Shown here piece by piece: positions 18,888 through 30,859 of a stretch of DNA of 64,000 nt (positions are counted from its first letter, which is position 1; every line of letters starts with the position of its first letter). Source of the stretch: Chondrus crispus (taxonomy: Eukaryota > Rhodophyta > Florideophyceae > Gigartinales > Gigartinaceae); contig NW_005179039.1 in assembly GCF_000350225.1 (NCBI RefSeq), forward strand, positions 99,291 through 163,290, given 5' to 3'. Both the position numbers and the translations under genes were made by a program. The notes under the pieces were generated by a model that ran no database searches, had not been told where the DNA came from, and was given only the letters and a program-made list of their open reading frames with translations.

Positions 18888-19245
18888 GTACAGCTGCCTG
18901 CATTTCGCGCATACTGTAGTGCGTAGAAAATCCGCACCTCCCTCACCGTTGCTTTCTACGGTGCGCTTTGTTAATGCAAGCGCCCTGATCTATTCCTTTG
19001 CGCTCGGCAGTTCTGCACCATCATCCACACTCTCATCACTGCCAATAGCGCTGGATACATGTTTAACGGTTGTTTTTGGCACATTTTGGGACCAACGGCG
19101 ACAATTTCGGGTTCCGCTTAAAGGGCTGTGGAACGAATGTATTTCTAGTTAAATTCGCGCTTCTCGTAGCTTGGGAGAAGCGAATTCGTTCCGTTTATCG
19201 GGGTGTCCTCCTATCGCATGTTCCAGTTATCGAAAGATGAATGTA

Positions 19246-20081
19246 TATCCCTATGCTCAAAAAGTGATGTCGCATATTTTAGGTTTAGCACAAAATGAAG
19301 CCTAACTCGGCTCCTTGTGGACCGACTTATTTGTTCTCAAGCGCAATAAACTCTCCCGCCACAGACCGTGCAGTGTATGTGCTTTTCATTGACAACGGTC
19401 CAGTAGTTCAAGAGATACTCTTCAGCCGGAGCGTGTGTAACAGATACACACGTGGTGAGTGACGAGTCATCACTTTTTCTCCGCAAAACATCACTCAACT
19501 TCACTCAACGTCACTTTTTCACCACATTTGAGTGACGTCACCCAAGGCCAGAGTGAATCAAGCCGCGTGATCATCACTCAACTTTACTCAACATCATTTT
19601 TTCACTACATTTGAGTGACGTCACTCAAGGCTAGAGTGAATCACGCAGCGTGATCATCACTTGACATCACTCAACAGCACCAGTTCACTACAGTATACAC
19701 TCTGCGTGATGCTCTCTGGCCTGTAGTTACATCACTCATATCTTCACCCTGTACGGTCTCTTTTAATTTTGTGTTCCACAGCGCTTTGATGAGCTCCTTG
19801 TACAGCTTTTCTGTTCCTCGCCATCTCGCTCCGATCTCTCCACGGCACCAACTGCGCTCTTCACTTGTTTCGTGAATCGCATCCCCCCGCTGTGGTTTGC
19901 TATCCCATTTTCGACTTGTTCCTTTTCGACAAGCCCTTTCCGCTTTCCACCTCTGGATGACCCCACTTTCCAGAATTCGCGGGCTCCCGAACGTACCCAT
20001 CAAGCCATTCCATAGCAGCCGTACAGTCATCCCTGCTGGAATATCCCGTATCTCCCAGCGCTTGACCATCTCTTCCACTAG
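19246..20081. other. Decayed repeat DNA, no intact gene
   Basis: Holds the 83-bp tandem repeat described separately and a minus-strand open frame of 135 codons (19671-20078, WEIRDIPAGMTVRLLWNG...) that I cannot assign. The G1 chromovirus has inserted at its right edge, so this stretch was once continuous with the nuclease/transposase relic now at 29801-31527. Confidence 0.4.
19491..19690. repeat. Tandem repeat, 83-bp unit, CRE-like motifs
   Basis: Two full units (19491-19573 and 19574-19656) and a partial third. Each has TCACTCAACTT near its start and the palindromic TGAGTGACGTCAC. The unit ends with CGTGATCA. Such iterated GAGTGA motifs could be subterminal transposase sites. Confidence 0.85.
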
Positions 20082-20745
20082 TGTAGTATAACGACGGACG
20101 CGCGCGCGGGGAGATTATTATCCGTGCGGCCGTGCACTGTGTACACGTGGGCGGGTGTGCCCACGTGTAGGGAGCGCGCTCGTGCCGAGTGGTCGTAATC
20201 TGGTACGTGTACAGTAGTGCACGTGTCGGCCAAGCGGTAGTTTGCTAGTATTACGCGTGTACGCTAGCACACGTGGCATCCGTGCGGTAGTCTGTAAGCA
20301 GCGCGTCTGTACAGTAGTACACACGTGTACCTGCAGCGTCCGCGCGGTAATTAGGAATTGAGGCGCTAGTTTTTAATGGCGTACAGTACCTGGTACGCAC
20401 TAGGCGGCAGGTACTGTATACTGGGACAGGTGTCCGAGGTGTCCCTCTGAGGGGTTAGGACCTGACACTCGTCCACACCAGTAAACTAGGGCAAGCTCTC
20501 CCCCGTCCCTTTCGCGCCTATATACGTCCGTTTCGGTTGTCTATCGCGCGCGCTGGCTTCTAACCCGTTTCCGGTCGCTCCCGTTCACGCACCACCGGGC
20601 GACTGCGCGTGACCGGCCAGTGAGCCACTCCCTTTTCGCGAGCTCGTCCGATCGGTTCAATTAGCGCGTGGCGTCCACGCCGCGTGCTCCCTCGCTATAG
20701 CCTCCGCCTCCCACCCAACCCAGGGCGGAGAAGAGTTATCCCACA
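20082..20745 (+). repeat. G1 5' LTR
   Basis: TG...CA ends. U3 carries a row of CACGTG-centred imperfect palindromes (about 20138-20400), and there is a TATATA box at 20519-20524. Confidence 0.93.
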
Positions 20746-20748
20746 TTT

Positions 20749-20765
20749 TGGTACTCTTCTGGAGG
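20749..20765 (+). other. Probable tRNA primer-binding site of G1
   Basis: TGGTACTCTTCTGGAGG begins three bases after the 5' LTR; TGG pairs with the CCA end of a tRNA and the rest would pair with its acceptor and T arm. The tRNA is not identified. Confidence 0.55.
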
Positions 20766-20835
20766 GGATAACTCTAGAGGTTGAGCCGCACGCGTAGTCG
20801 CTCGATCGCGTGCAGAACCGTACGGACGGAAAAGG

Positions 20836-23362
20836 TTGAGAAATCACCGCGTCGATCGCGAAGCGTATTCGGCGATAAACCGACCGGAAGAAGGGGGAGA
20901 CTCCGCCTCCGGGCGTCTGAGCACCCGCAGTGGCAGTGGCGCACCGCGCCCTCGGGTGGAAAACCCGGAAGCCCTGCTGCGACCGCCACCGCGACCGGGC
21001 CGCACGCGAGCGTCCGCATCGGATGTTACGCCGGCCGTGTCGGCAGGCACTGAGAATCGCGTCCAATGGATGGTCGACGCGATTCAGCCACGCATCTAGG
21101 CCTGGGTCGAGGAGTTCCTCGCTACGGAACTCCCCCAGGTAGCGCGCGTATGCCTCGACCGAACGGTGCCCGCGCTCGTGGACGGGCACGTACGCAGCGC
21201 GATACCACCGCTTTTGGACGAACTTCTACCCGCTCAAGTCCAATGCGAGGTGGTGACCGCGCTCATCACTGTGGATGAAGAATCCCCTTCCGGCACGGCT
21301 CTAAAGGGAGCGATCAGCTCCGCCGTGGCCAATCGTCTGGCCACGACCTTCGCCGGAGCAGGAGTCGACGCACGCGAGCAGCGCGACTCAACCGCTCCGG
21401 ATTCTACGCTAACGCACGCTGAACCGATCGGCGCCGCACCCAGGATCGGTACAATGGCCCCTCACCCGGAGGGTAAGACCATTTACCTCCCACCAATTTT
21501 ATGGTGCTACAGGAGGGCCCACAGAAAATGGCCCTCCTGTACTCGCCGATACGGCTGGCCCCCGCGGGACAGAAAACCGCCTGGGGCGCTTCGCGACAGA
21601 AAAGCGACAGCCGTATCGGTCGAGCAGAAGAAGCGCACCCGGCGCTCAAGGCTACACCTCGGAGGGTACAGAAAACCCCTCCAAGGAAGAAGACACAAGA
21701 CGTCGCCACAGGGCGACGCGCAAGAACCGCGACGGACGCTACGCGCGATACTGCGATGCCGGAGGGGTCGGTTACCCCTCAGATGATAACTGCGAAGGAC
21801 GCTATACGCGATACCGCGATGCCGGAGGAGGTGGATACCCCTCCGATGACGAGGACACCGAGTCGGACGGATCCCGCAGAAGCGACCGCAGAGGCCGCAA
21901 TGCGCGCGACCGACGTCGGTTCCGGCGAGAAGACTCCGATCCGGAGGGCTACAGTAGCCCCGGCGGAGAAGGAGACCGCCATCGCAGGGGCAGATACCGC
22001 CGGTCTGCCCTGAGGCAGGATCCGAAACGGTTGCCGGTGATCAGGCCGCTGAACGCCCTGCTCACCAAGGCCGTCGACTACCGCACGTATAGGCTGGAAA
22101 ATCGCAGCGCGCGCTACGACGCCGGTACCGCGCGGCGAGTTAACCGTTATCGGAAGAAGTTGGACGTCCAGCTGAAAACCCACACGTTCGGTGGTCAAGA
22201 TCCAATCGCGGTGCTAGGGTTTCTCGCGCGCTTCAAGATGGCCTGCGACCACAATGGGGTCAGCGAAGGCGCGGCCGTATGGTGTTTCTAGTTCTATTTG
22301 ACTGGGCAGGCTCACGCCTTGCTCCAGTCCAGGCTACACGGGAACACCATGGCGGTCGATGCGGAGCAGCGCGATATGCTCAAAACCTACGCGGAAGTTG
22401 TTAACTTTTTATTACGCACGTACGCGACTGACGAAGTTATTTCCGAAGCGGTCGGTGATGTCACCTCCTTCCGTTAGAGCTCTTATATGACGGAGGAGGT
22501 GTACAGTAACCAGTTGTGGGACAAGGCGTTGCGCTGCGGAACCGTATTTTCGGACAGGCGCTTGAAGTCCCTTTTTGTTGAGGGACTTCTGCCAGCGACG
22601 TGCGCGCAGGTGCGGAATTATCTCGCGACGCATCCGGGCGTGTACTACCAAGCGGTGGCACGCTACGCGCAAGCGATAGGCGAGACGCACCGCTCGGCTC
22701 GAAGACAGGCGACCTCGTTCGCGTCGCCTCAATCACCGTCCGATTCGGTGAGAAGATTCACGCGCAACGCGCGGACAAGGCCCGTGCTGTCGGTCGAGTC
22801 CCTATTTGAACTCCCGACAGCGCGCGGAACCGAAACGGAGGAGATACTGGCGGTGGCGGACCAGTCGGTGACGCAGAGCTCGCTTAGCTCGCCGCCGACT
22901 AGCTACCATCCGTCACCGGCCTCGTCCTCGGCGGGCGCACCGATGGCGCCCGCCCAACAAGGTGACGCGCGCGCATATCCGTACGGAAGGCCAGTACAGA
23001 ACCAGCGGGTCCGGTTCTTCAACCAAGGATTACCTGGACCCCCGCCGTGTCGGTTCTGTCTGGACCTGACCCACCGACAGGAGAAATGTCCTGTGGTGGC
23101 GGATAGCGCGCTGCGTTCGAAGTTTTTGCAGGCCCGCGAGGCCAATTATCAAAAGCTTCGGATCCGTCAAGGTCTCCGCCCAGGTTCGCCGTTCGAGCGT
23201 CAACCGCCGACCGCGTGGCGAAATTCGCGTGCGCAGGCCCCCACGGGCATCAACGTGGTCGAGCCGCGCGAGACCGTCCAATCGGAAGAACCCGCGCTAC
23301 CGCTGACGGACGAGGGGCCTGGGGACCTTAGGTTGACGGGGGAAGCCGGGGAGGACGCGTAG
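20836..23362 (+). pseudogene. gag: G1 Gag, broken
   Basis: The frame can be followed from about 20836 but has a TAG at 21097-21099, a frame change between about 21480 and 21750, and TAG stops at 22289-22291 and 22475-22477. Recognisable parts are a capsid-like block (AVDYRTYRLENRSARYDAG, shared with the G2 Gag block ADYRMYRLDNTS) and a nucleocapsid knuckle CRFCLDLTHRQEKC (C-x2-C-x4-H-x4-C). A 22-codon duplication (GRYARYCDAGGVGYPSDD / GRYTRYRDAGGGGYPSDD) lies at about 21730-21850. Gag packages the element RNA; this copy would need help from another element. Confidence 0.8.
21729..21850 (+). repeat. Two-copy ~66-bp tandem duplication in G1 gag
   Basis: Adjacent copies of a segment with core GATGCCGGAGG, encoding a 22-residue Gly/Tyr-rich repeat in the gag frame. 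Confidence 0.75.
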
Positions 23363-23524
23363 AGGCGTCGACGATCCTCCCCGTGCCAAGCCTCAGTAAA
23401 CAAGGCACCCCGTCGACCGCTTCGGTACGCGCGCAATCGCAGAGCCGAACGGACGAAGCGGCAATTTGCTTCTTCAAGAAGCAAAAATTATAAGGTCACC
23501 GCAACGGTCGGACAACGACGCGCG

Positions 23525-26500
23525 ATGATGCGCGCCATCACGCCGGTTCTAGATTCGGGCGCCGGCCCGAATCTAATCCACCTACGCTGTGTGGCAGAAC
23601 CGTGGCGCGCTGCCATCCAGGCCGCGCGGAGCCCGCCGCTCATCGACGCTTCGAATAGGTCGATGAAGGCCCTCGGCGAGCTCAAGCTGTACGTCCGGAT
23701 TGGTGAGTTCGTCGCGCGCGTACGGTTCTTGGTCATCACCAACCTTGCGGTGGACTGTATCCTCGGAAGCACGTTCCTGGATCGCCACGTGAAGGCGATC
23801 CTGCCACTGCAGAGGAAGGTGCTGTTCAATCATGCGCCGTCCGTAGCGCTGACGGGAGTCACACCCTCGAGGCACGACCGCAAGATGGCCTCGAGGGGAC
23901 CGTCGCAGCAGCTCCCGAAGGAGGAAAATTCGGCCGACCGGAAGCGCGCGCAGTTCCCGACGAACGTACCGTCACGGAAAATTCGCGTGGTCAAGGGGTT
24001 CACGATACTCCCGATGACCCAAGCGATGATACGCGTCGCAACACCGGTTGGGGGCTTTGCTTCCTGCAAAACCACCCCAAAACGGCGCATAAGAATTTAC
24101 GCCTGATGGCCCAGGGGGTCATAGACCTCTTCCCGGGCGAGCCGTTTACGGTGCTTGTTAGCAACTTCGGAAACCGCGCGGTCCACGTCCCCAAGCATAC
24201 CGTTGTTAGTCTCGCGTTGCCATCCCCCACACACATCCTGACACTTGGCGTGCCGGTCCCCGGAGAGGCCGACGCTAAGGAAGGGGGAGGGAACAAAAAT
24301 AATTCCTCGACCGCTACGGAGGAACAGGCGCGACGCGAACAACCAGTTACGGACGATGGCAGAAGAAAATCCTCCACCGCTACGGAAGGATACACGCGTC
24401 GCAAAGAATCCGCTACGGACGAAGGCAGGATTACTTTCTCACCCGCGCGGGAATGTGCGCGACGAGAAGGACCCGTTACGGACGATGGCAGAATTAAATC
24501 CACCACCGCTACGGGAGGAGGGGCGTGACGCGGAGAACCGGAAACGGACGACGCCCACAGTGGCAATCCCGCTAACGCGGATGAGCGGACCGATACGGAC
24601 GCGGAAAAGACGCGCTCGTGGGAAGAAGACGTCCACATTGGTGCAGAAGACAGTACTCCGGTCGGAAATTATGGACATGCTGTCCGAGTTCAAGGACATG
24701 TGGTCCGGCCACTTGGGTAAGATCGATGCTACGAAGCATCGCATCGAGCTGAAGCCCGGTGCGAAGCCGATCTACCAAGCACCCTACTGAGCCGGACCCA
24801 TCGCGCGCGAGAAGGAGAAGAAGGAAATCGACCGCATGCTGCGCGCGGGAGTCATCGAACCGACATCGGCCGAGTGGGCGAGCCCCGTGGTCTTCGTCCC
24901 TAAAAAGGACGAGACCATGCGGTTCTGCGTGGAGTATCGCAAGCTAAACGCCGTTACGGTTCGCGACTCCTACCCACTACTGCGCATGGACGAATGCATC
25001 GACTCGCTCGGCGATGCCACCGTCTTTACCACGCTAGACTGTAATAGCGGGTATTGGCAGGTGGAGGTCGCCGAGGAGGACCGCGATAAAACTACGTTCG
25101 CGTCGCATTCGGGCCTCTACCGCTTTCTACGCATGCCGTTCTGTCTCAAAAACGCACCCGCGACATTTCAACGGGCGGTCGACATCATCCTGTCCCGCGT
25201 GAAATGGGAGACCGCTCTGGTCTACCTCGATGACGTCATCGTCTACTTGCGAACCGTTACGGAACATATGGCGCACGTGCGCGAGGTACTACGGCTTCTA
25301 CATACTGCGGGCGTGTCGCTAAAATTGGCGAAGTGCGCGTTTTTCGACACCTCCGTAACCTATCTCGGGCACGTCATCCGTCTGGGACGGTTGGAGGTGG
25401 AGCAACGCAACGTCATCGCGATCGAGCGTGCGCGCGCCCCTACGAACCAAACGGAACTGTGATCCTTTCTCGGGATGTGCAACGTTTACCGACGGTTTGT
25501 GCCAGGATTCGCGAAGATCGCCGCGCCGCTGAATAAGAAGACCGGCAAGAATCAGCCCTACGAGTTTGAGATCTTAACCGATGCGGAATACGCGGCGTTT
25601 GAGGAATTGAAGCAGCGCCTCGTGTCGCCGCCAATCCTCGCGCTGCCCCGCTACGGACGGAAATATACGCTGGACACCGACGCGTGCGCACACCAAGTGG
25701 GTTGCGCCCTTCTACAGGAGCAACCCGATGGAGGTACCCGACCAATCGGATATTGGAGCCGCGCGTTCACCGATGCGGAGCGCAATTAGACGACTACCAA
25801 AAAGGAATGCTTGGCCGTAGTGTGGAGCATCCTCACCCTACGGCCGTACCCATACGGAAGCGCGTTCAACCTCCGCACGGATCACGAGGCCCTACGCTGG
25901 GTCCTCAATTTAGCGGACAGTTCCGGTCGGCTCGCTCGCTGGCGCCTGCGCTTGGTGGAGTACGACTACGAGGTACAGTACCGCCCAGGCGTCAAGCACC
26001 AACTCGCGGACGGCGTATCGCACTTACGTACCGATGGAGGAGACACCGAACCGGTCGATGATGAGGTCCCGTGCTTCGCGGTCCAGTACGATGAGGGCAG
26101 CGAGGCCCTCCTGGACAATGTGCACTGGGACCCGCCGCAAGACCGTCCGAACGGTTGTCACGCGCTCGCGATAACTCCCGAGGAACGCGACGCTGCGTCC
26201 ATCTCGGTTGAGGAATTTCTACGCGAACAAGCTGAGGACGCCTTTTGTCGCTTCGCCGCGGAAACCGTCGGGACGCCGAACTCGAAGTTCGACATCGACC
26301 GTTACGGATTTCTCGTGAGGACGTCCCCGCTGGACGGGACCCTGCAGCGCGTGGTACCGACTCGGTTGCGCCCCCGGGTACTGTACCTGGCACACCATCC
26401 GAGGTTGGCAGGTCACCCGGGAGCGACGCGTATGTACTACATCCTTCGCAGGGAGTACTACTGGCCACACATGGCCAGCGACGCGTTTTCGACCGTACGG

Positions 26501-27724
26501 AATTGCACCTCGTGTGCTGCGACCCGCGGGACGCTTGTCAAGAACCAAAAGGATCTCAAGCTGTTCCCCGCGGCGGGCCCCTTGGAGTTTGTCGCGATGG
26601 ACCTCCTGGGGCCCCTGCCCAAGACCGCGCACGGAAACCAACACGTGTTGGTAATTACCAACCGGTTGTCCAAGCTAACGCACAGTATCCCGCTCCGGAC
26701 CACAACCGCTTCGGTCGTCGCAAACGCGTTTTTGGACAACTGGGTCTACGTCTACGGAGCCCCGCGCTACGTACTACCCGACAATGGCCCTCAGTTCGCT
26801 GCGAAATTCTTCGACGCGGTATGCGCCCTCCTGGGGGTGCGGCATTATCTCACGACGGCCTACCACCCCCAGTCGAATGGGCAGACCGAACGGTTCAATC
26901 GCACGCTGGGGCAACGCCTCCGGCACTACGTGGAGGAGCACCAGCGCGATTGGGACGACTACGTGCAGCCGCTGACCTTCGCGTACAATACGCAGGTCCA
27001 CCGGTCGACGGAGAAGACTCCGTTCGACCTGGTGTTAACGCGGCCACCGTCCGGTTTAATCCTCCCCGGTACTGTGCCGCAGGACGCGGGGACTCATCGA
27101 CAGGACCCGCGGACCCCGGTGCAGTACAAGCTCGCTACGCTGCGCAAGCTTCGCGACGCTCTCGACCGCGCTCGGACGAAATTAACCGCATCGCAAAAGC
27201 GGTACAAGGAAGATTTTGACAAGAAGGTCCGCTTCCGTCCGGTCACTGTGGCGGGCGATTTTGTCTACGTCGATCGCCCGCCCCGCCCGTTGACAAGCGT
27301 CGAGCGCCGGACGCGTGCGCAAGGTACGGCCGGAACGGACGAGCTCTCTGTCAAACTACTACCGAAGACAGAGGGTCCGTTTCGCGTGCGCTCCGCTACG
27401 GACACCACGGTTCTCATCGAGCAGGACGGCGTGGAAAATCGCGTGAGCATCGACCGCGTTACGAAGATGCCGCGCGGGCCGGGGGATACCGTCACCCCGG
27501 CCACATCGACCGAATCGGACGCACAAGCCGCAACGCCAAGAGCGGAGTACGTCGTTGACCGCATTGTCGGACACCGTACTACGCGCGGCGGGATCGACTA
27601 CAAGGTCCGGTGGTATGGATATACCGCTTCGGACGACACCTACGAGCCCGCCGATGGGCTTCCGCAGCCGTTTATCGACCAGTATTGGCGCTCGCGACAA
27701 CAAGGATCAAGCGTGCATGCGTAG
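23525..27724 (+). pseudogene. pol: G1 Pol: protease-RT-RNase H-integrase-chromodomain, broken
   Basis: The protease motif is PVLDSGAGPNLIHL. RT carries MRFCVEYRKLN, VFTTLDCNSGYWQ and the active site YLDDV. RNase H is YTLDTDACAHQVG... through LRTDHEALRW. The integrase zinc region starts HHPRLAGHPG and ends CTSC; its triad is at AMDLLGPLP, LPDNGPQF and NGQTERFN. The C-terminus is a chromodomain (EYVVDRIVGHR ... YKVRWYGYTASDDTYEP), which in this clade guides integration into heterochromatin. Defects: frame changes near 24100 and 24500, and in-frame stops near 24790 (TGA), 25462 (TGA) and 25789 (TAG). The two TGA stops sit where an Arg is expected, consistent with CGA to TGA decay. Confidence 0.92.
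24300..24535 (+). repeat. 63-bp degenerate tandem repeat in the protease-RT linker
   Basis: Three to four units, each starting near ACCGCTACGGA (about 24308, 24378, 24504; a diverged one near 24441). In frame 1 they encode a 21-residue unit such as STATEEQARREQPVTDDGRR. Confidence 0.8.
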
Positions 27725-29128
27725 CGCAAGTTTCGGCCGCTCTCGGTCGCACCGCTCGGACGCTCGCTCGCGCAAAAGCCTCTGGGGAAAACAAGCTGCG
27801 CACGTGCTATGCAGCCCCGCCAGCCAGCCGCGTGTGACTGCGCACTGCGAGGCAGCTCGTACCGGATGGATCCCGCGCAAATGGACGCAGATTCTTCCAA
27901 AATTGGCCAACCCTCCGGGAGGGTGCTCCACAATCGGAATTTCTCCCAAGCGTCCACGCAGATAGCTATCAGCCACGCCTGGCCGCACCGTTCGGATGAT
28001 CGCGCTCGCACGCGCCTATGGAAATGGAGAACTGTACCGGGAACCGGTACTTTGTATTGAGATGTATCGCGTTCGCCGGCTTTTTAATTTAGTCGCGATT
28101 TGGGCTACGTTTTTCCCTCCCACGCTGCGGGAAAAATCGTAGCCCGTTTCTGACAACGGCATCGCACTCCTGGGAGTATTCCGCGTCCGGTAGTGTCGCC
28201 TCGGGAAAACCGCATTCGGACATATTTGGAAACCAAATCGGTTTTTCCCGTGTCTTACCGTTTCTTATCGTTTCTTTCAGTTTCTAATTCGGGCTGGTGG
28301 AAAGAGGGCGCTCAGTAAGGTTTTTGGATCGGTGTTGGCGCGATAGAGGCCGCTACCGCAAGGGAGACGCGTGAAACTACCGTGTGGTGCCGTACTACGG
28401 CGGGTGCGCCGCTCGCGCCGCTCTTGGGATGGCAAGTGGACGCAGATTCTTTACAAATTGCCCAGCCCTCCGGGAGGGTGGTTGACAAAGGGACATTACC
28501 CCGACCGTCCACACAGAACTCGCGTCTCGCCCGTGTGCGGGGGGGCAGGGCACAGCCGTCCTTCGACCCTCGCCCGGCCCTCCAGAGGGCCGCGGCGAGC
28601 GCTGCGTTGGGTGCGCGCCATGCGGCCGTTGCTCGACCGAATCGGACGAATCGACCGACGCGAGCGCGGGCCCGGCCAACTCGGGGGCCGATTGCGGCTC
28701 TCGGCAGAGGCGACGTCGTGGTTGGGACACGGGAGGCGCTTGCGCCGACGCCGGAGCCCCCGCAGGGCTCGACGGCGCACTGTTCGAAGGCGCTGCAGCA
28801 GGACTCTCGCGGTCGACCGTTCTCGCATGCGGCAGGAGCTACTGTAGGGGGATGCCGTCGCTGGACGAGGAGGCAGCGAGCGCAGGAGAGTGAGGAGAGT
28901 GAGGAGAGTGAGGAGAGTGAGTTGAGGGTTCGGCGGGCTTCGCGTGAAGGGAAGTGAAGGACACGCTTACTGAATCGGACGAGACAGCGGGCTTACAGAG
29001 CGCCCGCTTAAAGAAGAGCTAGGAGGCATGGTCGTTTGCGCGCGCAGGGAAGAAAACAACCGGAACGGAACTGCGTGGTCGGATGGGTGGTCGCTACGAG
29101 GACGTAGCGAAAGCTAAGGAAGGGGGTC
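27725..29128. other. G1 3' non-coding/unknown region
   Basis: 1.4 kb between the chromodomain stop and the 3' LTR. It contains a diverged direct repeat (27881-27935 and 28435-28490, sharing GTGGACGCAGATTCTT and CCCTCCGGGAGGGTG) and a 10-bp satellite GAGAGTGAGG repeated about four times at 28880-28921. Open frames exist on both strands, but none shows a motif. It ends in a purine tract AAGGAAGGGGG (29115-29126) that would prime plus-strand synthesis. Confidence 0.6.
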
Positions 29129-29795
29129 TGTAGTATAACGACGGACGCGCGCGCGGGGAGATTATTATCCGTGCGGCCGTGCACTGTGTACACGTGGGCG
29201 GGTGTGCCCACGTGTAGGGAGCGCGCTCGTGCCGAGTGGTCGTAATCTGGCGTACGTGTACAGTAGTGCACGTGTCGGCCAAGCGGTAGTTTGCTAGTAT
29301 TACGCGTGTACGCTAGCACACGTGGCATCCGTGCGGTAGTCTGTAAGGAGCGCGTGTGTACAGTAGTACACACGTGTGCCTGCAGCGTCCGTGCGGTAAT
29401 TAGGAATTTCGGCGCTAGTTTTTTAATGGCGTACAGTACCTGGTACGCACTAGGCGGCAGGTACTGTATACTGGGACAGGTGTCCGAGGCGTCCCTCTGA
29501 GGGGTTAAGACCTGACACCCGTCCCCACCAGTAAACTGGGGCAAGCTCGCCCCCGTCCCTTTCGCGCCTATATACGTCCGTTTCGGTTGTCTATCGCGCG
29601 CGCTGGCTTCTAACCCGTTACCGCTCGCTCCCGTTCACGCACCACCGGGCGACTGCGCGTAACCGGCCAGTGAGCCACTCCCTTTCCGCGAGCTTGTCCG
29701 ATCGGTTCAATTAGCGCGTGGCGTCCACGCCGCGTGCTCCCTCGCTATAGCCTCCGCCTCTCACCCAACCCAGGGCGGAGAGGAGTTATCCCACA
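29129..29795 (+). repeat. G1 3' LTR
   Basis: Near-identical to 20082-20745, TATATA at 29569-29574. Confidence 0.93.
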
Positions 29796-29941
29796 ACTAG
29801 CAGCGTCCCCAAGCCGTGCGTACTCTTCTACCGTCTTTTCAACAGCACTGATCTACATTTTAAAAAGATTAGGAGTAGAGACAGGGTACCACAGATCGCA
29901 AAAGGGCTTGCTGAAATAGTCAACGCATAGCTCGATGTTCC

Positions 29942-30810
29942 TCACAATCGATCAGATTCCTGTCCTTGGTTGTTATGTTTGGCTCTCACTGCATCCTGAA
30001 ATGCATCTTTCTCTGCTTCTGTTATTGAAGCACGAACCAATGTGTCTTCAGGGTGCCACACTTCCCAACATTTTGTGCAAATTGCTTGCCTACAAATGAT
30101 ACACCACTTTCGCTCTCTTGATCCGCTTTTCATTGTATGACGCTTCCCTCTGTATTTAAAAACATAAGTATAAGAGCAGAGAGAGCAGTCGCTTGTCCCT
30201 TCACACTGCAATGTATCGGTGTTGAACTTAATCTTCCCGCTTTGTCCGTTGTTCGGTTGTATTTTTTGGCAGCTTCGGAACAATAAAATGGCTTTACGGC
30301 CATACGTTCTGTAACAGACAGGACTGGGGAACAAGCATTCTGCGACGTCTTTCGCCCACTCAATGACATGTAGTAGTCGTTAACCTCGGCTGCTAGGCCT
30401 CTAGCAAATGCACCGAAAGTTTCACACTGAGTTATACCATGACGTAATTTGGTATATCCAGACCTCCTCGTGTTGCTCGTTTCAAAACAATTCGGTAAGA
30501 GCCCCTTGCTTCTGGCAACTGCCAGACGGTGCACAATAGCTGCGTTGTTAACTTGAGGGCATAAGATACGTCCAATGATGCTCACGATTGGGTTTTCGGA
30601 CGTGTTATTCTTAGTCAAAGACTTCATTGCTCTACTGTACTCATCCACGCCACCCTTTAAAGAGTTCCAGTAAACCAGCAGTGTAGGTCTTATCATTCGA
30701 GCAGGAGGCAGAGGCATGCCTCTGTCTCTTACCAGCTTTTTGTATGCCATGCTCAGTCCGTAGAACGAGGTAAAACTGTGTAGATCAGAGGCAAATGATG
30801 CCTGCAACAT
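29942..30810 (-). pseudogene. PiggyBac/IS4-like (DDE_Tnp_1_7) transposase, C-terminal part
   Basis: The minus strand encodes ARMIRPTLLVYWNSLKGGVDEYSRAMK, which fits the region around the third catalytic Asp of piggyBac-like transposases (KGGVD). Downstream is a Cys-rich tail, CEGTSDCSLC ... CIICRQAICTKCWEVWH, like the piggyBac C-terminal zinc domain. Two frames are involved (30130-30810 and 29942-30334), so at least one frameshift is present. The N-terminal DDE core was not found. The segment directly follows a nuclease-like block on the same strand, so they may be one gene or one element. Confidence 0.6.
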
Positions 30811-30859
30811 ATCATCGTATCATGCGGTATACTCGAAGAGGGTAGTCCAACCCATTTAA

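Larger units (their letters stand above)
11743..19245 (-). mobile_element. Pogo/Tigger-like element split by a Copia insertion
   Basis: The left end TACAGTCATCTCTCGATAA (11743) is matched by an inverted right end, TACATTCATCTTTCGATAA on the minus strand (19245). Both have TA at the tip and repeated subterminal GATAA-xCGGAAC motifs, the style of Tigger elements. Removing the Copia element leaves only about 550 bp. The minus strand near 18920-19040 encodes a remnant SSDESVDDGAELPSAKE, similar to the acidic C-termini of Tigger transposases. It is therefore a truncated element that served as target for the Copia element. Confidence 0.75.
20082..29795 (+). mobile_element. Gypsy chromovirus G1 (LTR retrotransposon)
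   Basis: 9.7 kb with LTRs of 664 and 667 bp that differ at only a few positions and share TGTAGTATAACGACGG...TTATCCCACA ends. Perfect 5-bp target duplication ACTAG at 20077-20081 and 29796-29800. Order: LTR, primer site, gag, protease, RT, RNase H, integrase, chromodomain, long 3' region, purine tract, LTR. Several stops and frameshifts make it non-functional by itself despite the similar LTRs. Confidence 0.95.

Noticed and set aside
28382-28957. 191-codon ORF in the 3' region of G1
   Set aside because: Low complexity, ends in a 10-bp satellite, overlapping open frames on both strands; no evidence for coding.
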